Source: Dichomitus squalens LYAD-421 SS1 (lineage: Eukaryota > Basidiomycota > Agaricomycetes > Polyporales > Polyporaceae). From it: a DNA stretch of 64,000 bases. Below the pieces are notes generated by a model. It was not told where the DNA came from. It did not search any database and was given only the letters and a program-made list of their open reading frames with translations. The translations under genes and the position numbers were made by a program. The stretch is from assembly GCF_000275845.1 (NCBI RefSeq), contig NW_006766889.1, positions 482,775-546,774 on the forward strand, written 5' to 3'. Positions 20,878-32,472 of the stretch are shown piece after piece (the first letter of the stretch is position 1; the number at the start of each line of letters is the position of its first letter).

Positions 20878-22503
20878 TTACAGGCTTTGCAGCTTGTCCA
20901 AGAAGATCGCCCACTCCAAGACAGTCACCCCCCGTCTCAATGCTTCCTCTTTGACCTCTCTGTCTCTTGTCCCCTCTCCCAGCCTGGCGATGGCACGCAG
21001 ATGGTCGACGCGCTTGATCCCCAAATCGTACAAGATCGGGGCGATGTGCAGCAGCGAAGGGTCGCAGGACGATAGAATAACCTCCACCGAGGACGTCGAC
21101 GTCACTCGCTGTGTGCTTGCTTCCTCGTGCGACCGGTCATTTTGATTTCTGCCTTTCGTGGGACCAGGACTGGACGAGCTTGCCTGGCTATCGGTGAGGG
21201 GTGGGGTCTGCGGGTAGGACATCATATACTGCGACGTTGTGAGCTATCACAATATACGCGTACACAGGTGGATCATACACACCTCGCTCCTCTCCAGCGA
21301 CTTCCGATGGGCGTGACGACGCAACGACGGGGATGGCGGAGAATGCATTCTGCTCAGTGTCGGGCTGGTCGGTGTCATGACATCCCTCGCCTGCGAGATG
21401 GGGGAGAACAGCTCCTTGGGCATCCCGCCCGTCGTCGCTTGCTTATACGAGACCATGTACTGACCGCGATCGTTAGCTCAACCGCGCAAGCGATGCGTCA
21501 ATCGCATTCTCACCTCGCTGCGCTCGTACGTCGCCCTCCCTGATTTTCCACCCTCGATGCCCCGTACGCTTCCATTCCTCATCCCGCTTCCCTCCATGCT
21601 CTCCGCATACCTCGGTCGCTCGCTCACAACTCTCCTAAGCCTTGTGTCCGCCACCGAGTTCGCTCCGCTCGACGGCACCCTCCGGTGTCCGCGCGATCTG
21701 GCATTCCCATGGATATCCGCTCCGTCGTCTTCCCCGTTGCGTGTCCCGCCAGCACTGTTCGCAGCGACGCGCTCGCGCCAAAGGGAGATCGTGCGCACGG
21801 GCGAGTCCTCGATAATCCGCTGCTCGACGAGCTCTATCCGGCCCTTCTTACCCGAAACCTCTCGCGCGTTCTCCGGCGGGGGCACCGGCGACAGCGGCAG
21901 CTGCAGCTGCTGTGGGTTCGCGAGACTCCGCCGGCCGCCGCCCACTTTCGACGAGCCGCGGCCGCTCTCGCTCAAGCTGACGCTCCTATTGAGGCCGCCG
22001 CGGTGCTCGTTCTGATCTTGAATTTGGTCGTGATTCTGGCTCTGGCTCTGCTGGTGGAGCCGTTCCTGGTACTGGTGGTACTGCCGCTCCTGCGCGCGCG
22101 CGGCGTTCTCCATCTGGCCCGCGAGCATCCGCTCCATCTCCGTCACGTAGTTCCGGTACCCGCTGACGCTCTCGTCGCGATCGTACTCGGTGTGTCCGTC
22201 GCCATTGCCACCACCGTCGCCGTCGGGATCGTCCGCATGCCACTCCGTCGGGACCTCGGTGGTGTATGCGTCGAAGTTGTCGTCGAGCGGGATGCTCGTG
22301 GGTGCAGCGGACGGCGAAGAGCGCGTGCGGTCGCGATGGTGGTCGCGGTGCAGGTGGCTCGTGCGGCGCGCGGGCCCGCCGATCCCGGATTGGGAGCCAG
22401 AGAACAGGGTGCTTGAGTCAAAATTACCGCGAGAGCGCGTGCGCGGGAGGCGGTGCGACGAATGGGAGTAGTACGCCTCGCTGGCGATATCGGAGAGATA
22501 CAT
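20878..22503 (-). CDS. Conserved basidiomycete-type protein of unknown function, 505 aa
   Basis: Three exons, 22503-21514, 21459-21283 and 21228-20878, all phase 0. It starts MYLSDIASEAYYSHSSHRLPR. The body is Ser/Arg/Gly/Gln-rich with a coiled-coil-prone segment (YVTEMERMLAGQMENAARAQERQYHQYQERLHQQ region, split here by description: residues about 118-150). Both splice joins fall in a repeated peptide, ERSEYMVSYKQ and ERSEYMMSYPQ. The last 65 residues are compact and helical (CDPSLLHIAPILYDLGI, EWAIFLDKLQSL) and look like a small helical interaction domain. No family name can be given. Confidence 0.7.
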
Positions 22504-23687
22504 CCTGTTCGCCTTGTGATTCGCCTTGAGAGGTCGGCCAAAGGGAATTGAGATCCTAGATGGGGGGTCGAGGCAAAGCGTTCAAGTGTGGTGGAGAGAT
22601 GAAGACAAAGACAATCTGAGTGGGGGCGACTGGAGCAGGATTGAACGTGTGCGTCCGCGCCGCGCGAGATGGGGATGGGCCGTATACATATCCCTATCAC
22701 CCACCGACACGCGCATGCAGCGTGTTTATGGTCCGCCACGTGAGACTCGGAGGTCTAGGGGCCTCCCTTCCTGATCGTGCACAGTCCTCGCCCCTCTACT
22801 CGCAGAAGGCCTGTGCCTTCTCACCGATGAGCGTGCGCCCGCCCGTTGGCTCTCTCATGGTTCTGATCACTGGCGACACCCTTTGAGACAAGCGATGCCC
22901 GAGACTCGCATGCCAGGCAGACAGGTGCGGCCCAGGGACGAGGTCGCCCGATCGGCATGCGCACTGCGCTCCCATTAGAAGGGCTCGGGGGCATGGGCAT
23001 GGACACGACATTACGTCTCGAGTTCTTGAGGGGCGTGAGAGGCTGCACGAGAAGGTACGCTACGCCTGCATCGTCGCTCGCTTCTCGCGCGCTATCCCGC
23101 ACTTCTGTGGCCGGCCTAACTGCGCGGTGTTGTCATCGATGCGCAATTGGCTGGGCTGCTGTCATCGGGCGAGCGGTTGGCTGGGGTGCTTGTGGGATGG
23201 CCCCGCGGATCTAATAGATTGGCTTGCGAGACGGGGTTCACGAGATCCAGATTCCGGTCCGTGCGAGGATGCAGAGGCTCTGTCGCGCGCGTAGATACAG
23301 ATCCTGTCTTGACATCTGAGCTCGAGAGGATTTGTGATCAGCTCGTGGTCCAAGGCTGGAAGTGCCCTGTGGCTCCTTCCTTAGTGCGGGACTTACTTGG
23401 GTGGTCACCAGTCAACTGTAGTCGTCATCGCGAATAGGGGGCAATCTGCTCACCGTTCACCGCATAGCGCAGGGGGAAGGAGGTCAAGATGGCATGGAAG
23501 ATCAGGACCCGTGACGGTGGACGTTAGGGATCTCCTGACGGGTTGAGATGCCGGTGCTGCTAGTGGATGTCGGGGGTGGGCGGACGTAATTTCCTAGCGA
23601 CGAATGCCTTTCCTGGCGTATACATTCACACACGCCACTGTACATGGTGACTCAAACTCCCTCTCCGTTATCCATAGTGACCAGCGT
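22504..23687. other. Intergenic, about 1.2 kb
   Basis: Upstream region of the 505-aa gene and downstream region of the next minus-strand gene. Short overlapping frames only, with no recognised motif or repeat. Confidence 0.35.
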
Positions 23688-24607
23688 TCACGACATACAC
23701 GGCTTGCATACAAGCTTCGACCTGCCAAACGGATGATCCATGTATGCGGGAGGGGGACTGTTGAGTATTTGACTGTTGGCGGCGATATCGGGGTCGCAGT
23801 CGCAGTCGTCTAGCCCAGGTGGAGTCATGAGAGAGGAGCGACTAGAGAATGTTGACTCGTCGAAGTTGAGCAGCCCTGGTGTCGAAGGAGGCGAGTATGA
23901 GTCCAAATTGACGGAGTCGCCGGGAGCCGAGGAAGAGCGATGCGAGTCAGGGAACCTGAGACTGGTCCTACGCGTTTGGTCCAAGGCAAACTTGATCTTG
24001 TGGTCAAGAGGATAGCTCGGAGTTTCGTTGTATTTGGGTCCGTTTGAACAGTAAATTTCGCATAGAGTGGATGCAGAAGAGGCATTGGCTGTAAGCGACG
24101 CTTGTGTTACAGCCGCGCAAATGGACAACAAGGTGCAAGCTGCTACCTACCTTCATGTTGAGAATTGCATGGAAAGTTTCGCTCCAGGTCTTCAGGAACT
24201 ACAATGCGGCGTCGCCGCCATGTAGTCATGCTTCCGCGAAGGTATTTGTACAGACGTATAGTCAGATTGATGCCCCACACAATGTAGAGTATGAAAGCTA
24301 TAGCGCCAACTAGATACAAACGACATGTTGAGCCCTAGAGAGGGGAAGTTTGCGAAGGGAACATACTGATTGCCGCAAGATCCGCTGGGCAAAACCTGAA
24401 ATAAGGCGAGATGGGCCGACATTCCGCATGGGCAAGCAATGGCTGTGCCTGAACGTCCCTTCGGTTGTAGGTCGACATGTCCGAGGCCAGGCCAAGAGGA
24501 GAGGCTGTCACACGAGTCGGTCGACTCGGAGACGCAGTTGGTGGTGTGGTTCGCATATATGTGCGACGTGTATTGGCTGACGGTTGTGGCTGACCATGCG
24601 GTGACAT
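23688..24607 (-). CDS. Single-pass membrane protein of unknown function, 266 aa
   Basis: Exons 24607-24367, 24309-24151 and 24088-23688 join in frame (801 nt). It starts MSPHGQPQPSANTRRTYM. The N-terminal 80 residues are Pro/Ser/Thr/Arg-rich. The first splice creates a clear transmembrane helix, LAAIIGAIAFILYIVWGI, followed by a basic stretch (TTWRRRRIVV), so the C-terminal half is probably cytosolic. The tail is Ser/Pro-rich with TPPGLDDCDCDPD and a PPPAY motif, which could be recognised by WW domains of Rsp5/Nedd4-type ubiquitin ligases (inference). No family is recognised. Confidence 0.68.
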
Positions 24608-25683
<1,076 letters not shown>

Positions 25684-26046
25684 AGCATCCGCTCAGGGAC
25701 TGTTTCCGGGCTTAGGCGTGGCTATGTCGCTTGTTGTATGACTACATATCGACCCTTTCCTATTTTGTATCTCTTCTCTCGAACATGCCTATATGCTACA
25801 TATCGTCTACTGTACGTGATTGGACAATGAAGCATTTTCCCGCCGGATGTCTATCGTGTGATTTGTTTGTCATCATTTCGCTCCTCGATCTATGATAATG
25901 TTGGCGTTGAGTATGCAGTGCCGAATAAGGTTCTATTGTGCCCAGTGGATCTCGTGCTGAGTATCCTATGATAGATGACATAACACGAGGCCGTAACGAC
26001 GTGCAATGATCATCGGACGCGAACGCGTATGAAGGATCCTGGTCAC

Positions 26047-28937
26047 TCAAACACCTCCGCCACTCTTCTCGACCGGTATCCTCCGCCTCTCGAGTTTGTC
26101 CTGAGACGGGGCAGGCGCGAATAATACCTCCCGTAGCTCGGCGCAGATCTGCGAAGTGATACATAAAATGATCAGTACATTGTAACCGATGACGCGAGCA
26201 AGTTTGTGCGCAAATCAACTCACCTCCATGAACTCGCTCCAATCGACGTCCTTGCTGCGCGCGTACCCAACCTCCTCCATCACATACTCATAATCCTTCG
26301 GCCGCACGGCATCAAATCCCGGCAAGCCCTTCACGAGCTCGTACAGCTCGCCCGTCTTCAACTTCGGCTCGCCGACGTCCTGCGCCTGGGTCGTCGCGCT
26401 TGCCTTCGCGCGCGCCTCGAACGCGCTCTTGAGCGCCTCGAGCTCGCCCGCCTCGAACTGCGCCCGGCTGTACACCATCTCCTGCGCCGCGCGCCGCAGC
26501 CGCTTCTCCCTGCCCGTCTTGACTCCGAGCGCGGTCTCCATACACTCGACCACGCTCTTCGGCTCGGTCGACGTCGGGCGCGGGGTCGCGCCCGGCATGA
26601 GGCCCATGCTGAGCAGGAACTCGGTCGCGGCCGCGGTCTCGGCCTTGGTGCGTGCAGCGGGCCAGTGGAGCTCCTCGGCCATAATTTCGACGACACGGGG
26701 GAGCGCGTCGAGCGCGGCCTGGGCATTGAGGAACGAGAGACGGCAGCGGCGCGCGATGACGTCGATCGCCGTCTCGGCGTACTCGTGGCGCACGGCGTAG
26801 CGGACCTCGGCCTCAATGACTAAGAGGAGAAAAAAGGGGGTACGGATGAGTCACGTCGACATGAGGATGGGTCAAAGAGGGAGCGTACAGGGGTAGCCGG
26901 GGGAGAGGCGGATGCCATGGAGGGGCCACGCCTGGCCCGTCGGCTGGGCGTACGAGAGCACCGTCCAGGCGCGGTCGCCGTAGTTGTCCGAGAGGTGCTT
27001 CGCAATCTCGGTCTCGAGGCCGTACTACAACGCACAACCGTCCAGTCAGTCCAACGCGAACGTTGCATACACATTTCAGACTAAACTGACCCGCTGGACG
27101 AGACCAATAAACATGTTTCTGCTCCAGCCGTCGCTCCCGATAAGGCGCACTTGCTCCGTGACACACCCACTCTTGGGCTTCAGGCCGAACACTTCAACGG
27201 CCTTGTCGACCGTCTCTTCCGCCATCGCGCGGTACGTGGTCCACTTGCCACCTGCGATGGTCAGCAGCCCGCTGTCGCTCACGTGGATCATGTGGTTGCG
27301 CACGAGGCCCTCGGTGCTCGCTGCGTTGGGGTTGCGCACGAGCGGGCGCAGGCCCGCCCACGCACTGAGCACGTCCCCACGACGGACCTTGATATCCGGG
27401 CTCAGGTAGCGGCGGACCTCCTCTAGGATCCACCGAATCTCGTCTTCCTGGGCGCGCGGGTGCTCGGCGACCTCCGAAGGTGTGTCGGTCGTGCCCGCAA
27501 TGGTGTTGCCCTGCCACGGGAGGAAGAAGATGACGCGCCCGTCGGATGTCGCGGGGTCGAGAAGACCCATCGTCCGGGGAGAGTAGTAGTTAGGCAGGGT
27601 GATGTGCGTGCCGGAGGAGGGCTGAACGATCGGCTTGTGGTTGGGGTCGTCCATGGTGAGAAGGGCGTCGGAGAAAGGACCAGTCGCGTTGATGACGCCC
27701 TTAGCCTTGACGTCCCACTCGTTGCCGGTGAGCGTGTCGCGAACGCGTGCGCCCTGCAGCTTGCCCGAAGCGGATGATTTGTCAAGGGAGGTTACCTCGA
27801 CATGATTCGCGACGATCGCGCCGTGCTGCACAGCGGTCATAATGAGGGCTATGTTCATACGGGAGTCGTTATGTTGTCCTGCACGTACCAAGGCATTAGT
27901 GTATGCGTGTCGTAGAAGTGTGGTCGCGACATACCATCGTAGTAAACCAATGCACCGACCAGGCCGTCTTGCTTGAGCATCGGGAAGGCCTCAAGAGCCT
28001 TGCCCTTGCTCATGAGATATGACGACTCCATATTCTCTTTTCCGGCCAAGAGATCGTACATTTTGCATCCAACCCAGTAATATGGGACTTGCCAATATCT
28101 GGGGGATTTCCTACATTGAATGTCTATAAACGTCGGAGAAACGGTAGACGCACTTATAAATAGGCAACATGATCGGTAACATGTGCGAGAGATAGGGAGC
28201 CGTCTGGAGGAATATGCGTCGTTCATGCAGAGCTTCGACGACAAGCTTGTATTGCTCGTAGTCTAGCTCCATTACGGCCTTCTGGAGGTAGCGTACGCCT
28301 CCATGAACGAGCTTCGTCGACTTGGAGGATGTTCCTGCGGGACAAGGGTGCATTCAGCTATTATGGCACATAAATTCATTGAGTAATGGGAACAGGTGCA
28401 TATCATTCGGGGGACGGGCCCAAAGATCCGACCGAGTTTCACTAAGGCGGCACTGTGTTGTGCATGCATGCCTATCGCTTCATCCCTACTGGCTACAGGG
28501 TGCCCACTGGGGCTGATGCCGATATGGCCCTGATGCGTGCTCAGGCGAGATTTTCTCAAGGTTCCTCCCGGACAAGCGATCGCCGACGCACGTTCATGAG
28601 AAACGTGAAACTCACCTGCGCTGAAGTCATCGCGCTCAACGAGCGCAACCTTGAGCCCTCTGCTAGCGGCATCCAACGCAACACCAGCCCCTGTCGCCCC
28701 ACCCCCCACGACGAGGAGGTCGAACTCCTGATGGGGGTCCCTAGCGGAGGCCCTAAGCGCATCGAGCATTTGCTCGCGAGAGGGGGGCGTCCATAGCGGG
28801 GGCGGACGGCGAGACTCCTTGGTAGAAGGGGGGTAAGTGGGCCCTGAGTTGAGGTAGTAGTATCCACCAGCTGCGACGACGGCAGTAGCACCAGAAACTG
28901 CAGCGATAGTGCGACGGTTCACGAGCTTGCGAAGCAT
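26047..28937 (-). CDS. GUT2: FAD-dependent glycerol-3-phosphate dehydrogenase, mitochondrial, 762 aa
   Basis: Oxidises glycerol-3-phosphate to dihydroxyacetone phosphate and passes electrons to ubiquinone at the inner mitochondrial membrane. It acts in glycerol use and the G3P shuttle. Seven exons (28937-28616, 28334-28154, 28098-27935, 27878-27091, 27024-26889, 26819-26224, 26148-26047) sum to 2289 nt. N-terminal presequence and hydrophobic segment ([19 protein letters not shown]); FAD-binding [20 protein letters not shown]; then [41 protein letters not shown] and a DAO C-terminal domain. The C-terminus contains an EF-hand-like segment ([20 protein letters not shown]), as in animal GPD2, which may give Ca2+ response. 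Intron 1 is 281 bp, much longer than the others (about 50-75 bp). Confidence 0.95.
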
Positions 28938-29360
28938 GGCGTTTGAGATGGACGTCGCTCAGCTAAGAGCGAGTGTGAGTGTAAAGGGACGGCGCAGGAA
29001 GTGCCGACGTGGACGTCGAACGTCGAAGAAGGGCGCTGTCGGCTAGGGGCCAGAGGAGGCCGGGAGAAATGTTCATGGCGTCGAGAGCGCGATGATGCTT
29101 ATGAGCCCCTCGCAGTCTTTGCTCTCTGCGCTGCCCGTATCTTCGGCTCAAAGGCCCGCCCCTGATGTCGGCCCGGCGGTTCTTCCTATGGGCGCTAATT
29201 ACCTCAGCTTGTGCCTGCTTCAACAAGGGCATCCGTAGCATCCTGTGCTCCTTGTCGAGACATAGCTGATACTGGAGCAAGTAAGTGATTCTCGATCCTC
29301 GCTTTGAATGTGAGCCTGACAGTGACTTGTCTCAATCAAACTGCATGCGACTCTACTAGC
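28938..29360. other. Divergent spacer between GUT2 and the F-box-like gene
   Basis: About 420 bp with no recognised gene; presumably two promoters. An in-frame GTG-initiated extension of the F-box frame (29304) is not used, because the F-box homology starts at the ATG 29361. Confidence 0.35.
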
Positions 29361-30983
29361 ATGGAGCATGCGTTGACCATAACAGAGATACGGGAAATGA
29401 TCTGCACGTTTGCCAGTGATCATACTCTGGCCAGGCTCGCACGGACATGCAAAGCCTTCCATGAACCATCAATTCAAGTTCTGTGGTGTTACCTCTCCGA
29501 CATCTCTCCGTTTTTCCACTGCTTTCCCCAGGACGCATACGCACATACTGAAGTAAGACAGACGTGTGGAAGCTCGAGTTATAGTCTGACGTCCCGCGCG
29601 ATGCAGAAGCTCAATCGTCCACTGACACCAGAGGAATGGACGAGGGTCCTCAAATACTCCAGCTTAGTCCGACACTTATCATCACGATACCATCATAAAG
29701 GCCCTCGCCGCCAGTTTTCGCAACATGATTTTTGTCCCGAGGAAGCGTTGTATCACTTATCAGCTTTCCATCCTACCCTCGTCTTCTTCCCCAATCTCGT
29801 TATCTTCGAGTGGTCCCGAACCCATACGAATGTGAGCGAACTGCCGGTCGTTCTGAGATCCCTCAGCCCCAATCTTCGTATACTCCGCTTGTCTGCCATT
29901 CGGTCAGGGGACAATCTTCAGCCTACGCTCTCCCTCATCGCTAGCCGCTTTGGATCTCTTGAAGAATTCAATATGAATGTATTCGAGAGCCGGCCTGGTG
30001 ATGATTCGGATCCAGTCATGCCATACCTCTTCTTCTCCGCCATCCAGAATCGATACGCGTTGAAAGTCATTCAATGCAATGGCATTCTTGTCACCGAAGA
30101 TGGTCTGCTCGTCCTCTCGAGGCTGCCGAATCTCAACAAGCTAGCCATCCGTCTTCCGCGGTCCTTCACACTTTCCGCCGACACTGACTCTTTAGAGGGC
30201 TTTGCTAGTCTACGAGACATCACGGTCACCGCCATCATTCCGGATTACATCCACTTCTCCGACAAAACGGCCCTTCCACGCGTCGCGTCCATGCGGATCC
30301 AGGTAGAGGGCACCCCCGACAATGGCGATATCCTCCGTTTATTTGCATCAATCCCGACAAATTTTTCACCAGCCATGATCACCAAGCTCTTCGTCTCCGA
30401 CAGACAACCCAACCACCAAGCGGTCATCTGTCTCCCCTATCTGCAGCCTCTCTTCGAGCTAAGCAACCTCGCTGTCTTTGAGCTCTCCATGGCTGCACGC
30501 TACGTGCTGGACGGCGCGGCATATACGGCCATAGCTCAAGCCTGGCCTCTCCTCGAGTCGATCGACATTGGCGTGGCCGATATCTGCGTGCGCGACGAGA
30601 CACATCCGGTTACGATCGTCGACGCACTTCTGCCCTTCGCCGTGCACTGCCCCAAGCTCACACACCTCGGCGTATGGTTCAGCAACTCGCAGCTGTTTGA
30701 CTCCTGGATACCGGAGCGTATTGAAGAGGTGGCGTCGCAGGTCCGGCCGAACGCGTCGCTCGTTACGTCGCTGGACGTGGTCGACTCGCCGGTCTACCCT
30801 ACACACAAGGTTGCGGCTTTTCTGGCAATGATGTTCCCAAAGTTGGACGCCACGCAATTTCAGTGGCGGCGAAAGTATTCCAGATTGGATTGTCCCTCTA
30901 AAAAGGAGATGCGAGAGTTATTTCTCTTGTTCGCTATGATGCGCAGGGTTGAGCGACGTGAAGTCGAGTTGCAGGAGGAGTGA
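29361..30983 (+). CDS. F-box/LRR-like protein, intact paralogue, about 522 aa
   Basis: Starts MEHALTITEIREMICTFA at the first suitable ATG. The N-terminal 50 residues match a degenerate F-box (ARTCKAFHEPSIQVLW). The rest is leucine-rich-repeat-like (LPNLVIFEW, LSPNLRILRL, LPNLNKLAIRL, LSNLAVFELSM). The 54-nt stretch 29553-29606 has GTAAGA..GCAG ends and sits exactly where the homologous gene at 4868-6520 has its intron (before NRPLTPEEW / RSLSPEDW), so it is annotated as an intron even though it keeps the frame open. Probable SCF ubiquitin ligase adaptor with unknown target. It is convergent with P450 relic B. Confidence 0.78.
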   Translation: MEHALTITEIREMICTFASDHTLARLARTCKAFHEPSIQVLWCYLSDISPFFHCFPQDAYAHTEVRQTCGSSSYSLTSRAMQKLNRPLTPEEWTRVLKYSSLVRHLSSRYHHKGPRRQFSQHDFCPEEALYHLSAFHPTLVFFPNLVIFEWSRTHTNVSELPVVLRSLSPNLRILRLSAIRSGDNLQPTLSLIASRFGSLEEFNMNVFESRPGDDSDPVMPYLFFSAIQNRYALKVIQCNGILVTEDGLLVLSRLPNLNKLAIRLPRSFTLSADTDSLEGFASLRDITVTAIIPDYIHFSDKTALPRVASMRIQVEGTPDNGDILRLFASIPTNFSPAMITKLFVSDRQPNHQAVICLPYLQPLFELSNLAVFELSMAARYVLDGAAYTAIAQAWPLLESIDIGVADICVRDETHPVTIVDALLPFAVHCPKLTHLGVWFSNSQLFDSWIPERIEEVASQVRPNASLVTSLDVVDSPVYPTHKVAAFLAMMFPKLDATQFQWRRKYSRLDCPSKKEMRELFLLFAMMRRVERREVELQEE

Positions 30984-31391
30984 GGAGTTGACTAGTAAGA
31001 AGCCGTATTATACACGTGTCCACAGCTCCCATTCCATTCGGGCGTCTGACTGACAGCTCGCTGGCACGGTATGCATGTGCGTATTCTGGACGTCGACATA
31101 TGTGACATAGGAGGTCAGCAGGGCAGCTCGAGAAGGCTCGTCGGTTTGTTTGCTCTCTCTCCATCGTCTAGACTATCCTTCCAGCCGGCTTGTTCAGGGC
31201 ACCACTGAATGCTGAGGCCACGAAAATAGATTATCGCAGCCAGCACTCCTACGCGTCAAGATCTCCCGGGACCTCGAATGAGCTTGGCGCACTGGGAACG
31301 CGGCTTGACTGTACACCTAGCGTCTTCGGCTCGTCTGTCCCAGGCTGTGGATCAGCCCTAGATCAACAGTGCAGCGCAAGACGGTAGCTAC

Positions 31392-31790
31392 TTAGGAGAC
31401 GAAGCCACTGACCATGCGCGGCTCGATCCTGATCTCCCGGCCATGCACGTCGACAGGCGGCGAGAAATCGAAGACGTGCAACGCGCTCGCGACGTTCATG
31501 TACACCGCTGCGAGCCCGAAGTGTCTCCCGGGACAAATCCTGTCCATACCTGTAGGTGGGCAGGTCAGCGCGTGCCCAGACGGAGCAAATGCTGCAAGGC
31601 GAAGCGCGCACCTCCGTCCAAACCGAACGAGAGCTCGCCCCGGTCCCGTGCAGGAGGAAAGGGAGGTTCATGGCCCGATCCCCCTTCGGGTTATAACCGC
31701 CGTTGTAGGTTACTCGCGAGGCATCCTTGACCAATACTGTCTGGAAGGATGGTGTAGCAAATCCGAGGGCGTAAGGCTTCAATATTGTAA
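31392..31790 (-). pseudogene. Cytochrome P450 C-terminal fragment (relic B)
   Basis: The last exon (31549-31392) encodes GMDRICPGRHFGLAAVYMN, with the heme Cys ligand, then SPPVDVHGREIRIEPRM, ending SGFVS and TAA. A GT-AG intron (31611-31550) joins it to an upstream piece ending GELSFGLDGG. Further upstream only short pieces in different frames remain (for example YNPKGDRAMNLP), and no I-helix or ExxR is found before 32472. The first residue of the heme-loop motif region reads FGLDGG rather than FGxGRR. It is most similar to relic A at 1179-1347, not to the intact P450. I infer a truncated, decayed gene. Confidence 0.65.
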
Positions 31791-32472
31791 TTCATGGTGA
31801 ATCTATGAGAGGACTGGTTGCATACACTTAACATGACAAGCTGTACCTCGAATATTTTCTTCTGAATGGGGGAGCTGGGCGCTAGGCGCGTGGATCAACA
31901 GAAACTGGGCAGGATACAGGCCTTACAGTTACGAGGGTGAAGGGATGAAGACACGAGCCTAGTGGTCACCTATGTTCCGCCTAGTTACCCCACCCGCACG
32001 CGCGTAGATAGCACTGTATTTAAAGCCTACCATGAGGCACGACCTCGCAGGGGAATGAACGATCAGGAAAGGAAAGGAAAGGAAAAGGGATGAAGAATGA
32101 TGTCAAGATAGATGTAGCTCGCAGAGGGTCGTCTGCGGAGCCTGCGGTAACGCTGCGGCCGGCAGCACCGAAGCGCTCGCAAGCTACATAATGTATTAGT
32201 CTACTTAATACTTACTGTCTTCTATTGGCGCCCTGTTTTCCGGACCTCAATGTCCATATATGGCAGGCCAAGTTTGTTGTGGTTGTGGACGTCAACGGAA
32301 GCACAACTCACCCTCACCCTCACCGGCACGGACAGCCCATCTTTCTTTCGTGCGCTGCGGAGGCCAAGCTCAGCTTGTCATCAACAATCTCCAGTGCACC
32401 ACCCTCTTCAAACATACTGCCATTCCTCCAGCGTCACGGTAATGACCTCACGCGAAACCGCCAACAGGGGCC
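31791..32472. other. Intergenic between P450 relic B and the HEAT-like gene
   Basis: About 680 bp with no supported gene. A short GGAAA tandem repeat lies at 32066-32085. Open frames at 32225-32504 overlap each other; an upstream coding exon for the next gene cannot be excluded. Confidence 0.3.
32066..32085 (+). repeat. Short (GGAAA)4 microsatellite
   Basis: Four tandem copies of GGAAA followed by AGGG, in the promoter-side spacer of the HEAT-like gene. Simple repeat only. Confidence 0.7.

Noticed and set aside
32225..32472. Upstream coding exon of the HEAT-like gene
   Set aside because: No ATG in the needed frame, and the joining intron would be 29 bp.
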